64,000 nucleotides of DNA. It comes from Coffea arabica. Lineage: Eukaryota > Streptophyta > Magnoliopsida > Gentianales > Rubiaceae. Each line of letters starts with the position of its first letter. Position 1 is the first letter of the stretch. The DNA lies in contig NC_092320.1 of assembly GCF_036785885.1 (NCBI RefSeq), positions 11,409,557-11,473,556 of the forward strand, written 5' to 3'. Below the pieces are notes generated by a model. The model made no database searches and was not told the DNA's origin. It was given only the letters and a program-made list of their open reading frames with translations. The position numbers were made by a program, and so were the translations under genes. Shown here one piece after another: positions 22,454-34,696 of the stretch.

Positions 22454-25400
22454 GAGAGAGCTCTGCAGGTTCATCTGTACCCCATGATCTTCCGTTTTTG
22501 TGTTGTTGAGTAGATCCCTGAGAATACTTATAAAAGGTGTGGCTCCAATCCCTAATCCAACCAAAAGTAACACATCATAGTTCTGGTAATCCTGTGCTGG
22601 AGCGCCATATGGTCCGTCAACAAGCAGTCGTGGTAAACTGTATCAACAATTCATGTTATATCAACCTTCCCATAGTTAATTATAATGAAAATGGACTTTG
22701 ATTCTGTTATTCGCTTCAGGTAAGTTACCCATTTTTGTCTATATTCCCTAGTTCTCCAAACTTGGCTCGACCAATGGCTCTTGATGAAGCATTAACGTCT
22801 GTAAACACTCGCTTTAGTTCTAGCGTCCAGTCTCCAACCGTACGAATATGAAGGCTGAGGTTGTCATCCCCAGGAGCTGAAGTTATTGAAAATGGATGCC
22901 TGGACAAATGTCGATGTACACGCTTAATGCTTTGAGTGGTTGTACACATTCCTCTAAGAAAGAATGCACAAACTTACCATTCAAATGGGGAGATTGTTGG
23001 GCACTTCAAGAATACATATTGCCCGCTTTTGTACTTGAATCCATTGGGTTTTGAAATGATCAAGCTGAAAACATCTCCGGGGAGCACAGAAACCTGTAAA
23101 TGCCAAGAGCAGCAGCTTGGATGAGAAGGAAATTCTCAGGTAGATTTGAAGCCACCCAAGTGACCAAATCATCATCATCAGCAATGTGGTGCATGCTGAT
23201 GTAATACAAGGGTAGGATTTGGGGACTTGGGTAGGCGTGTGTGGGTCCACCCAAGAATTTGACAGAAAGGAAAACTAGTGTTGTCCGAGAGAGTTACCTT
23301 CAGGATTTTAACTGCATAATGTCCTGACCGACACGTTCTCAGGCTTCTTTCTGCTACATAGAGCAAGAGGGGAACAGAAATGTACATCCATGTCTGCGAC
23401 ATTTTATAATTCATTATGCAATTAAAATTTTGAATTTGACAGGATGAGTTTTTCACAGTCTATTCACGTGTTGAATGTTCTCACCGATTTCTGGTACCAT
23501 TTGTGGACGAGGTACAGGAAGGATCCGTGTATCAGAAACAATATGTAGACCAGAGCTAGAAGATGATGAGAATACCAGAATGCATTGAATCCCGTCAATC
23601 TGTTAAATGGAAATGGCAGCTTCACCACATTCTTCCGGAAGAGTCGCGTGGCTAGGGTGAATGCTATTGTCATCAAAATCACCATGCCGATTCCAGACAA
23701 CCCTACCGCTCCGGTCAAAAGGCTTTTGTAGGTGGGTTTTACGTTATTGAAATCTGCAGCTATAACTGCAAACTTTTCGGGGGGTGAGTTAACAAGGCGG
23801 GGGAAATCACAAACCATGTGGTTCCCTGCATGGATCACGACTCCAATAGCTATGGCGCCCGCTATTATCTGCAGATTAAAAATAATGTAGTTGAGAAAAA
23901 AAAAAAAAAATCGTTCTCTGCATCTTTTCAACTGTTACATTAGAATTTACGGTTGCGCATGCATGAACTTATCCATCACAAAAAGACTCTGGACTCGAGC
24001 ACAAATTTAGCGGAAGAGTATTTATGTCTCACCTGATGGAAATTAAGGTTGTCATCGAAGGGAATGAATAGCCTTGCTCTTGTAGATCTAAGCCAGGTCA
24101 AGATATTGCGACACACCGGCAAGAGAATGAGAGCCATGTTGAGCTTCAGAGTCTCTGCAGCCCCTTTGGCACTTGTCAAGCAGTAACCCATTATTTGAAA
24201 TGCTGCCTTTCGCCTGTACTGCAAGAACTTCCACGTAAACAGTCCGGCCATGGCCATCAGCCACAGCAGCAAGATCCAACCCCTTTGCCAGTTCTCCAGT
24301 AAGAGGCATTTCAGCGCGCATCTTAGCCTCCGCACAGCATCTTTGGGCCGAAAGTTGCCTAAATTCTGACTCCATCCTACACTTGCTTGGCTCAGAGGCC
24401 TGCTGTAGTTCATGTATGCGTCCCTTTGTAGAAGCAGTGTTTCCAATTGCCACAACTGAGTGACGAAAAAAAATAAATAAGGGGGAATTTTCTCCCTTCT
24501 ATGTCTTTCCAAACAAGATTTCTTTGTCTAAACCTTTTGGACATGCCTTCGGCCTTTATTTTATAGTTATTCTTTCTTTCTTTCTTCTTCTTTTTTTTTT
24601 TTTTTTTTTGGGGTGCAAGTGCAATAAATAGATAAAGATGCGAACCGAGATGAAATTGTTAAGTGAAAAAGAGGAATTTTGAGTTACTGTCAAAGGCAGC
24701 CAAGGACTGACAAATGTGTATATTTTTTTCTGAGTTTGTACCTTTCATTTTTTGGAGAAAAGGGGAGAAAAAAAAAATTGTATGGCTTTGTAGTGGGTAA
24801 CGATGGCTATGGACACGGAAGCACACTGTAAAATTAACAAAAGATTAGATAACTCGTGTCACTGGTGTTGTTAGAGACGGACGGACGGTCGGCCAATTCA
24901 GCTGTCTTTTCATTTACCTTTAAGACTTTGGGGCTGAGGGCCAAGGTTTGTTTATGCATCAAGTTCAGGTCATTTGGGAAAAAAACAAAAAAGAGAGAAA
25001 AAATCTGGCTTAGCTGTTTAGCATCAAGATTGATGATGTGATCTTCTTCTTAGTACGTGTACATGTCGAAATGGTTTAAACAGGGATCTTGTTTGGACAA
25101 GACAATTAGGGGAGGCAATCCCGATAATTGAAAGGGTGAGACACGAGAAACCCGACAAAAGAATTAGAGATGTCAAACAGTATAGTTGCTGTTCAATTTA
25201 ATTAATACCTCAATGTAACCGAGATTTTCTGGGTCTAATTCTTCCATTATTAAACCTGCATACTCTTCGGCACGTTCTTTCAATGTGGACAACTTATTCG
25301 CAGAAGCACTCAGCATTATTAGCTGTTTTTTCCAATATAACCACCAAAAAAAAATAAAAATAAAATCAGATAGAGATTAGGCTTATCTTATGCTTATCCC

Positions 25401-26713
25401 AAGGCCAAACCAAAAATTAAAATATAAAAACATAATAAAAGAAAAATGAGTTGCCTTGCCAGAGAGATACATATTCCTGCCAACTGCTACTTGTCCTTTA
25501 TAACTAAAAATTCTTAACACCGATTGCCATGTTCTCTTAAATGGGCAAGGTTGTCGGAACAACAACATATATAGTAGTTGTTTCAAGAATACCACAACAG
25601 AGAAGTAGATAAACCTTTAGCTAAATAGGGAACCTTGTTTTCGATTAATCTTATTTCCTACACCGACAGTGTATGCACTATCAGCGTTGGATGATGAATA
25701 ACAACTATATAAAATTTGAATTTGAAATTTAACTTTTGCACACATGTCATGAATCAAACGGTGATAATATATATATACACTGTCAGTATATATAAGATTT
25801 ACTCTTAAAATTTTGGTAAAACAGGCAAGGGAGAACATGGTTTTGGATTCATGAAATCTCTCGTTCAAGTCATTAGGAAGTAATCTTTATAATAATTATT
25901 GAAGTAAGTTAAGATAAAACATGGGTTGACTAAAATTCAACAACTTGCTTTTCTTTTAATCATTGAGAATGTACTTAAACTATATCTTACCTCTCGGACT
26001 TCATCCCTTGTGATTCTTCCATCTTCATTGCTATCCACCCTATAATTCAATATATGACAACCAAAAAACAAAAAAAAAAAAAAGATTAAAGGAAAAATCT
26101 GTGACATTTCCATCACTAACTTCAATAACTAAAGAAATGGAGAAGAATAAAACCATCTCCTAATTGAATTTGCTGCTCATGCGGTATGATGTACTACTCT
26201 ACTCTCACTAATTTGGTGTAATTTATTCTTGCATGAGTTAGATTAGAACACAAATTAGAATCCCCTGCCAATCATTTGTGTAGTAAATAAAACTTAACAT
26301 AAAAGTCTCCTGCTTATGCTGTTTCGAAAAAAAAAAAAATCCAATATCGCGAACGCATAGAATTGAAAACAGAATCAAATTCACAAAACTGGATCATAAG
26401 AAGAAAATCCCTTGTAATATGAAGAAGGGTAAAAAAAAAAAAAAAATTGAGGAAGAAGAAAGCGCACATGTCAAAGAAAATTTGGAGACGGGCGTCGAAA
26501 CTCTGATCAGAAATCTGCAACCAAAAATCATGCAGCTCGGCTTTGGTTATCATCCCAATCCTCTGCCGCCTCCGACGCGCCAATGCATCAAAAACCCCCA
26601 CCGCGAATTCCTTCGAATCCGCCATCCCTATTTTCACATTTAAACATAGATAATTTTTTTTTTTAAAAAAAGGAAGAAAGAAAGAATGTCTTCATGCAAA
26701 AGTGATGGTTAAG

Positions 26714-26745
<32 letters not shown>

Positions 26746-27497
26746 TGTCGTTTCCATATTACAGCATAATTAATATAATAGTCGTAGTGATCGTTGTACT
26801 TCATGCATAGCTAGTAGTACTCTAGTTACTGTATACGGTCGTTACCTATGCATTCACCAAAATCTTCTCGAGAAAGCAAGCCATCTTTGGCCAGGGAGTT
26901 GAACCGTTCCTCCACTTTCCTCCACAGCTCAGTCGCGTCGCAATCCCTCGTAGTTTTACTAATGAACCGTAGTCCTTTCAGGGCTCTCTGGGCGCTCGAT
27001 TTCGTCCTCATTAGCTTGGCCTTCATCTTCATCTCTTCTCGTTTATCCGCCACCAATGTCGTTGAGCACTGATCGCCGACTTCAGACGAAGCCCCGGACG
27101 AGGACGCCGGCGATTTTAGCCAGAAGAACTTCCTCCTTAAAGCCGACGAACTCCTGGACAAAAATCCATTGGCGTTCTGAGGAGACGCGAGCTCGCTATT
27201 TCTTTCTCTCTCTTTCTCTCGTCCCCCTCCTCCTCCTCCTCCTTCGCCGCAACCGCCTGCAGGCGCAACACTGTATAATACAATGGAATTATCGTCGACC
27301 TCTAGCGTGACTTCGACTAAGTCCTGCCCGGGATTGTTGGCGTTTCTCCTCAAATCGTTGAGAAACACCGGCAGCATTGCTCCTCCGACAAAGCCGTAGT
27401 CTTGGGAGTCATCCGGCAGGTCGAACGAGCGGCTGTAACTGGAACGCTTGGAGCCGCTTCCCAGTGACGGCGTCCTCAAAATCGAGACCATTTCCAA
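21077..27497 (-). CDS. RBOHE: respiratory burst oxidase homolog, RBOHE type (NADPH oxidase)
   Basis: A plasma-membrane flavocytochrome that passes electrons from cytosolic NADPH to external O2, making superoxide; Ca2+ regulates it. It has 14 exons on the minus strand: 26846-27497, 26468-26627, 25991-26039, 25209-25322, 24033-24455, 23485-23868, 23298-23393, 22978-23093, 22729-22899, 22481-22637, 22176-22364, 21944-22072, 21713-21791 and 21077-21186. The frame is continuous and gives 942 aa, near the family's usual size. Seen in order: [12 protein letters not shown] and [13 protein letters not shown] in the N-terminal regulatory part; a canonical EF-hand loop at residues 273-284 ([12 protein letters not shown]) and a degenerate one near 317-328; the ferric-reductase core with heme-type His near 479/483 and 567/568/580; FAD-binding HPFSIT at 666-671; NADPH-binding GLGIGATPF near 749; VFYCG; and the terminal FEFHKEYF with last-residue Phe. 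The N-terminal motifs and GQIEMHNYL favour the RBOHE clade over RBOHD/F. A Gly-rich run (about GGGGGGG) lies in exon 1. Intron 3 contains a dispersed repeat, and intron 10 a GA/CT microsatellite. Confidence 0.95.
22422..22460. repeat. (GA)n microsatellite in RBOHE intron 10
   Basis: About 19 GA units, interrupted once by GG (near 22441). On the coding strand it is a (CT)n tract that starts about 20 nt after the exon 10 donor. Its length is likely to vary between individuals. Confidence 0.9.
25660..25800. repeat. dispersed CAGTGTATACACTGTCA repeat inside RBOHE intron 3
   Basis: Begins GACAGTGTATGCACTATCAG and ends ATATACACTGTCAGTATA, with GCGTTGGATGA and ACATGTCATGAATC inside. The same order of motifs appears at 59847-59979. 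Confidence 0.65.
26709..26741. repeat. (AT)n microsatellite in RBOHE intron 1
   Basis: Sixteen or so AT units run uninterrupted in the intron between exons 1 and 2. Confidence 0.9.
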
Positions 27498-28164
27498 AAT
27501 GCTAGCCTGCTAGTGAAGGAGTACTATTTGATCAGTTTATAATTTGTCGTGGATATCTGTGCAAAAACGGGGAAAGAATTAAACGCTACTATTTGGTGAT
27601 GATTTTGGAAAAAGAGGAGTGCGAGGAGGGAGGAGAAGTACAAGGAGGTGGAGCTTGGATCACACGCTTGGTGGTGAAGGTATAATTTCGGGTTATAATT
27701 ATTTTTTTGTTAAATGAAAGCATGTAAACAAAACAAACACCTCTCAACTGATCCGGGGGCACACGATTTCAACGCTTTAATTTAGTTCTTGTGCCTTAGT
27801 CGTGCCTTTGGGAGTAGTTGGGGTTCGTTCAAAAATTCCAATCCAACAATATACAATATATATACCCTATATGTGTATACCTCTTCGTTCATTCTTGTAA
27901 CAGTGTGACTTGTTCTTCTTTTTTTTTTCTTTTTATTTTTTTTTCGAGCACCGAAAAGTTTGGTTGATTTTAATTTCGATTACAATTAACACGGTTCTTT
28001 CTTGCATTAATTACAGGATTCGAATAGAATACACGCGACCTTGAACGAGAAAGTGCCGATTAATCTTTCTTTTATTTATATTGGCTGCTAGTATGTGACT
28101 GTGTGTGTGTGTGGTCTTTTTGGTCTTACCATAAAACCATCCTATGGGGTGAAGGTGAACCTTA
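27498..28164. other. upstream region of RBOHE
   Basis: Promoter-proximal DNA for the minus-strand RBOHE gene. No clear TATA box could be chosen with confidence. T-rich and TG-repeat stretches are present (near 27920-27955 and 28098-28112). Confidence 0.4.
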
Positions 28165-28172
28165 ATTTGTAG

Positions 28173-28383
28173 CACTTGAGATCCTCGGTGACATGTTTTC
28201 TATGTCAATCCAATGCCACCACTAGTGTTGCGCCAAGTGTCATGTTATTATTTACACTTGTGTTAAACCAAGCCAAATTAAATTATTAAAAAATTAAAGT
28301 GTAAATAATAACATGACATTTGGCGCAACACTATTGGTGATATTGGGTTGGCATAGAAAACATGTCACCGAGAATCCCAAGTG
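28173..28383. mobile_element. foldback MITE with long inverted repeats
   Basis: Two arms of about 88 bp pair with about 90% identity (left from CACTTGAGATCCTCGGTGAC, right ending in its complement), separated by a spacer of roughly 35 bp. The flanks ATTTGTAG (28165-28172) and ATTTGCAG (28384-28391) look like an 8-bp target duplication with one change, which suggests the hAT class. The element lies about 0.7 kb upstream of the RBOHE start codon. Confidence 0.8.
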
Positions 28384-28391
28384 ATTTGCAG

Positions 28392-29981
28392 TACCGCTGC
28401 CAGGAGGAGGTAGCAGTACCGTGCAGTACATTTGTTGGAAGGTTTGGTGGGCTGGCTTAAGTTTCCTGCTTTAATTACCGAACACTTTACTGTTCTATCT
28501 AGAACTATGCTTGTTTGTTTCTACTCTTCAGCGTGGAAATTGAATACAAGAAGAATTTTTATACGTGTTTACAGGAGGAGGGAAGAGGAATGAATTTTTA
28601 AGCATATATTTGGTTTGGCTGAATCCACGGCAAGGATTGCGCCAAGTAGGAGGTGGATGTAAATGTTAACAGGTTTAAAATAGGTGTCGGGTTTCTTTAT
28701 GTTGTACTGGTACGACTACTGGAATTAAACTAAGTAATGGATGTCCAATTTATTTTTAAGCGTCATGATTAATTTAGTGCCAGGAGCAGTTTGATGAATG
28801 CTACAGCCTAACTGAAAACAGGAGCGCGTAATAAGAGTAGTATAACTGGGTCAATACATCAAATTATACACAGGATCCAGTCTAATCTTAGGTAATTAGA
28901 TTACCCAAACTAAATAATCATAATTAGTAGCACGACAACTTGGATTGAACTTTGTAGGTAGGATTTCTCAAGTGTCACGAATGCCCTCTTTTGGCCACGG
29001 ATCTAAAGGGTAATTTTCTTAGGCCACGGCTTGATCGAGGGAAAAACAAATTTGATACTATAAAAATAAAGGAAAGGGCAATAGTTACGAAATCTCAAAT
29101 ACAACGTAAACAAAATTGAGAGTATTCACTTTAAAATTATCAATGATTTACAGACATGTCTAACTCTCAAAGTTATATATAGCATCTGTAATTTTACGAA
29201 TATGTAGCTTCTTTTTTTTTTTTTGTGCAAGCTCTGATGTGGATCAAAGTAATTTTGCATGATTTTGACTTTTTCCGTTGCTGTAATTAAAATTTAGTCA
29301 CCTGTAACCCAACTTCATTTTCCACGATGTAATTAATTTTTCTTCTTTCTTTCGAAGAGGGGTGATATTTGGTCAACGTTTAAGGCAGCATTGAGGTGAT
29401 TTGTAGACGGGTCTCCTAAGAGGTAAAAACACGTGGCTTTAGACTTCTACTAGGAGATTGAGTATTCTAACATATTAATAATGGAAAATGTTGATTGCAC
29501 TTCACTTTTTTTTTTTTTTTTTTAATCACGCTCTCAATATTTATTCTATTATATATTCTAATAAATGAAAGTGGGTGCGATTTACGCAAAGGGAGTGCAA
29601 TTAATCTTTTTCATTAATAAAATGATACTGTGTGACAGTTTAAAAGCCTCGAAATTGTTATCTTCTTTTCCTTTTTCTTTGCTTATCGTCAATCTCTTTG
29701 TTTAATTTCGTGGAGCAATTGAAAGTTATGCTTTTGTAGCTATTTTAGGTTTTAGCATTAACCTATAGATAAAGAGATTTACGTTTATCCACGAAATATA
29801 CAAAATTCCATGTAAAATCAAATAATTCCTGTTGGTGTCCATAAACCTTTGTGTGGTTGAATTATAAAGCCTTATTGACACGGATCCATACGAAAATATA
29901 CACATGCTCCAATCAAAGTAATCTATGAAGTGCATCAATTTTATTGACAGATGGCAATGGACAGCTGTTTCTGCTCGACTA
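28392..29981. other. intergenic, no supported gene
   Basis: AT-rich DNA with T tracts near 29212 and 29505. No gene, RNA gene or clear element was recognised. Confidence 0.5.
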
Positions 29982-29989
29982 ATGCTGAT

Positions 29990-30727
29990 CAGGGATGGTA
30001 ATGGAACGACACCCGTTCCGCGGGAGGCTAATGGGGAGGGGGCCTATCCCCCGCCCGCCACCTGCTTTAAAAAAATAAATATATAAAATATATATGTATA
30101 TAATTATATATAATATATAATTTAATTAGTTACAAACTTATGATAATGATATTATTAGTTATATGTATTATATAATGTCTATTAGTATATATAATATAAT
30201 TGATATTATTAATTATATTCATAATTATATATGTGTACTAATACAAATTATTAATTGGTTATACTAAATTTACTAATACATTTATACTAAATCCCCAATT
30301 ACAGTTAATACAATAACATTTTTTTCTTAAAAAAAGCACAAGCACAATAATGAATTAGTGATTGTATTTGTGTCAAAAGTGAAAACTTGACTATTTTAGT
30401 TATATTTATTTCATCATGTTGGATTGTATTCAAATAATTTTTATTTGATTGTTTTTATAAGTTTCAATTGTAAAATTACAATGAATAATAATTTGATGAT
30501 ATGTTGATATTTTAATACTTGATTATTTGCTAAAATTTAATCATAATAACATTATATAACAAATTTTTATTAGTCTTGCAGGAACACCCACGAAAGAAGC
30601 GAGGCAGGGACGGGGCGGGAGGAGCGGGGGACGGGGGATGGGGAAGCGGTGGGAGGAGTTTGTAGGCAGTGGGGCAGGGGATGGGGAAGGGGTCCTCCAC
30701 CCCAACCCTGCCCCGTTGCCATCCCTG
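29990..30727. mobile_element. hAT-type non-autonomous element (738 bp)
   Basis: The ends are CAGGGATGGTAATGG and, at the right, the complement of CAGGGATGGCAACGG. The arms are GC-rich (GGGGA/GGGCGG runs) and the centre (about 30070-30560) is extremely AT-rich. The flanks ATGCTGAT (29982-29989) and AAGCTGAT (30728-30735) form an 8-bp target duplication with one mismatch. No transposase is encoded. Confidence 0.85.
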
Positions 30728-30735
30728 AAGCTGAT

Positions 30736-31480
30736 TTGACCCTTACTTTTGACTAGAAAGAACAACTTAATCAAACTTCTATTGTAATGTAGATGTTTGT
30801 GGTTTCAAAATTACAGGGCTGTGATGCGATTATTATTGATTTAACAATTAGGGGTGCCCCGGACAATGACCCCTTAACCGTCAAATGTTTGTAATTTTCA
30901 AAATTACAGGACCGTACTCCTATTATTATTCATAAGAAGAATATTCCAAACCATTATTTAGTCCCTAAAAGTTACGACCACTTTTACGTGTTTATCTAAT
31001 TAATATCTCTCACCCCCAAATCTCTTCTCCGTCCGTATATATTTTCCCTCATCTTTTCTATTCATACAATCAGAATGTTTTTCCTTTTTTATCCTTTACT
31101 CGATGTCTTTTTAAATCTGTTTTTTACTTTACACAATCAGGATCGATAGTGATAATTAGTATCAACTTCGGAAAATAATTAGCTTTCACAGTTCAAAACT
31201 AGAGTGCATTAATTTTTGGATGACCTTTTTCTACACTGTCAGTGTATAATTATTTTTTACACTAGCATGTTCATATCATGTCGCATACACGAATTCCAAT
31301 TACACGCATGTGCCATACATTCATAATTGCTGGTGTAAAAAAATTACTACACTATCAAACGGTTGATAAAAAGTTACCGGTTTAAACTCATCGTTGTCAT
31401 TTTCTTGCTCTTTCCAACTGTGGACAAACTTACCATAAAGGAGAAAGAGAGAAAGATGAAAGGTGGTGTCAAAGTAACTA
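30736..31480. other. intergenic, no supported gene
   Basis: A degenerate CTACACTGTCAGTGTATAA repeat remnant lies around 31230-31345. Nothing else was recognised. Confidence 0.4.
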
Positions 31481-31809
31481 CTCCCTCCGTCCCACTTTGA
31501 TAGTCCTGTTTTCCTTTTTTGTCTGTCCCAAATTGCAGTCCACTTTCCAATTGAAGAATGTAGTTGTATTTTCATTTTCCTAAAATACCCTTATTCAATA
31601 CAAGTTGTTGTTGTTATAAACCTACCCTATTTAATGAGAGTTGATTCTTTTTTTACCATCAATTCAAGTTCCCATAAAGTTGTACTCTATTTAATGTGAG
31701 GGTATTTTAGGAAAATAGCAATTTAAATTTATTTTTCCAATAAAGTTAACTACTTTTTCTTAAACTGTGTGAAAAAAGAAACAGGACTATCAAAGTGGGA
31801 CGGAGGGAG
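31481..31809. mobile_element. Stowaway-type MITE, copy 2
   Basis: A 329-bp element with the same CTCCCTCCGTCCCACTTTGA terminal repeats as copy 1, flanked by TA at 31479-31480 and 31810-31811. Internal sequence (such as AGTAGTTAA and TATTTTAGGAAAAT) shows it is inverted relative to copy 1. Confidence 0.9.
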
Positions 31810-31811
31810 TA

Positions 31812-34460
31812 TTATATTTGTGGCCGAAGTTAATGCATCCTCCATCATAAGTTGAAAAATTTACTATTAAGTATTAGCTAATCATTCAACAAATGATAGA
31901 GACCTTCTCCAACTCTCTTTGACCAACGAACAAATAAACCTTTTCAGCTCCAAGAATATTCATTTTGTTTTGTTAGTGTTTCAGGCCATAGACTCCACAA
32001 ACAAAAATAACTTCAAATTCAACAACCTAATCCAAGCAGGCCTAAAGCTCCTCCCTATAGGAATGATGCTGCTCATATCGGTTAAATTTACATGCACATT
32101 CCAGGGAAATTCATATTCAACTGAGGAGCACCCTAGCTGCTTGAGTAAGCACAGATACTTAAATAGACACGCAATATCTCTATTCAACAAATTAAGTTTC
32201 AATCTGAAACGTTCAAGCACTCAACAACCTCAGAATAGAATATGCAAAGCTGAATTAATTCATTAATCAGACCAAAGTAATAAAAACAATCCAAGCACAT
32301 CTTAACAATCGTATTCGTGTCCCCCACTACCCCTCTTTGCCTACAGTACCAAGCCGTCTAGAACGCCTGTTTTTTTTGGCATATTTGGGTTATGGGGCCA
32401 GGCTACGATTGGGTGGGGTTGAAGATCGAGGTCGGTTCTGGAGAATAGTTGGTAGAATATCAAATTGAATGTACAATTCTCTCGAGTTCCTTCAGAGAAA
32501 TTTGAGTACCAACTCATCATCTAGTTTGCAAGGAATGTCCAGCACTAGAGTAGCAACCACAATTTAATAAAGTCAATATTCGATTGATATTCTGCAATTG
32601 CTATCCGAAGACACATAACTTATAAAATGGTCAACTTTATAATCAGTATCACATTAGAAGATTAAATTTGATTCCCTTCTCGCTCCAATTAAAATCATGC
32701 TGTGTAGCTGTATCCTCACATTCTTTTTCTTTCTTCTTCTTTCAGTTTGGCATGCCACATATCACGTCCAGACAGACGAATACTAGTCGTGAAAAAGCAT
32801 TTCCACCTAACTTTTCTAAAAAAAAAAAAATCAATAAGCCAAACATTAAGATCACCTAGTTGGCTTGTGATCCTTGATAATTAAGTTGATGAATGTACAA
32901 GTACTACAAGTCTTTGCATTAAAGAAACCGAACAATTGTCCCTGGATTTTTCTGAAGGGGTTCGTTACATCTTGGAGATTTTGGAGAAGCTTTAGAGCTC
33001 CATCTCAAACAAGTAGAAGAAAGTGGCATGCTGCAAAAAAAAAAAAAAATGCCCGCAAACCTCTTTCTAACCTTGAACTCGATCTTGAAATGTAATTTTG
33101 TGGCCATGAAATTGAAGAAAAATTTTTGTCACTTCTAATCATGAAATAAGAGCATAAGAAAGAAAAAAAAAAAGAGAGAACCATGAAATAACAAAATGAG
33201 CAAGCGCCTGTCCTCCCCTGACAATGTCGAACATCTTTTTGGTTTTTATTTTTTTTAATTTTGAAAACGACACATGTTTTGATAGCAGTTGAAGGAAGAT
33301 AAAAAGTATCGGGCATGCATGGTAACGCTGGGAAAGTTCGGTTCCGATTGCACATTCTATGAGTACACGCAATGAATGAAGAAGTACAACTACGACATGG
33401 ATCCAATCGCTTTGTCGTTCTTGTACTTTGTACTAATTCTGTCCGTGTTGAACTTTGGTTGGATCTTTCCAAAAAAAAAAAAATTTTGTTGGAAGCTTCT
33501 AAGTTTCGACTTACAAGTGAATTATTACGGTTGAACGCTTAGAATATATTAGTTTTTTTTTTTTTTTTGGTTTGGGGGGGGGGGGGGGGGTTGTTTGGGG
33601 ATTATGTAATTCTTTCAATGTTTTGGGAATAAACCTGGAAATGAAAAATAAAGACTAAAGTGGACCACAATCCAATAGAAAGTTAGAACAGGAGCAAATT
33701 TGTAAAACATTTCACGGGGTCTCATATAAAGGTCTCATGATGCTTAGATTATTTGATAACGTCTAGAAAATGGATGATTGTTGCTGTTTGAGGGAAACTG
33801 ATTAATTGTGGTACCAGAAGATGGTTTTCTGAAAACCGATTGCTTTTGCTTCAAGGCATGAGCAATTGTGCGTGCGGCTAAGTAATTAAGCACCAAGCTG
33901 CGGGAAACCCACGGTACAGCCCACTTCAGCAAGAAAACAAATCTCCCTATCAACCCAGAGAATGTCAATGGAAGGAAGGTTGCTTAAAATATATGTGCTT
34001 CATATTCTGATTCTTTTTCTTTTTTGATCAACTAAAGTTGACAATAAACTGAGTACGTACCCCAAAAAAAAAAAAACAAACTTTGAAAAGCAGAGAGAGA
34101 TATGACTAATATAAAGATGAAAATGAGCGACTATAGGCTTTGATAATACCAAAAACAAAAAAATGTTTTTTTTTTTGGATAGAAGGCCTAAAGGTTCATT
34201 GATGGGTGTGTGATGTGTCATAGGTAGTTGGGCGGATCAAGACATATGACTAACCCCCAACCAAACATTAATTCAAGTGGTAAAAGCTTGGTTTAGAGCA
34301 GTAGTTAAAGGGTGACTTAAACTACATCTACGTGCAATGACATGCATGCGAGCCATTTGTAATTCCACCCTGTGTGAGGGAAGCGTTTGAATGGGAGGGA
34401 AATTTACGATTGACCAATTTAATTTTTCAGGCCGGATTTTAAGATAAATTATGTGTTGGC
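31812..34460. other. intergenic; one possible gene fragment
   Basis: There is no supported gene. A minus-strand open stretch at 33744-33990 reads like protein (TFSGLIGRFVFLLKWAVPW) but has no ATG and no partner exon. A G(18) tract lies near 33575-33592, beside a T tract. Confidence 0.35.
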
Positions 34461-34477
34461 GATAGCTTGAGCCTCGA

Positions 34478-34679
34478 GCCCCCGCGTGAATGGTCCAGCG
34501 GCAGCGCTTCTCACCAGTGAATCTTGACATCACAAGTTCGAGTCTTCACTCCTCTGGATTCCTCTGCGCACTTAACGTGTTCGGGTCGGGTTGGGGCGCC
34601 GGGTCCGGGCCACAGGGGATTAGTCGGGCCCCGTAAGGATTGACCCGGACACCCCTGTGTCGAAAAAAAAAAAAAAAAA
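34478..34679 (+). mobile_element. tRNA-derived SINE, copy A
   Basis: The head has pol III box A (TGGTCCAGCGG) and box B (GTTCGAGTC) in tRNA-like spacing. A GC-rich body follows, with CAGGGGATTAGTCGGG and GGACACCCCTGTG, and then an A(17) tail. A 17-bp target duplication GATAGCTTGAGCCTCGA flanks it (34461-34477 and 34680-34696), which proves retroposition. The two copies of the duplication are identical, so the insertion is young. Confidence 0.95.
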
Positions 34680-34696
34680 GATAGCTTGAGCCTCGA

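Noticed and set aside
26848-27310. Plus-strand frames of 74 and 84 codons
   Set aside because: They are antisense to RBOHE exon 1.
33744-33990. Minus-strand frame reading TFSGLIGRFVFLLKWAVPW...
   Set aside because: It starts at TTG and not ATG, no partner exon or promoter was found, and I do not recognise the protein. At most it is a gene fragment.
34478-34560. A genuine tRNA gene at the SINE head
   Set aside because: The box A and B motifs are tRNA-like, but the sequence continues into a SINE body with an A-tail and a 17-bp duplication, so it is a retroposon.
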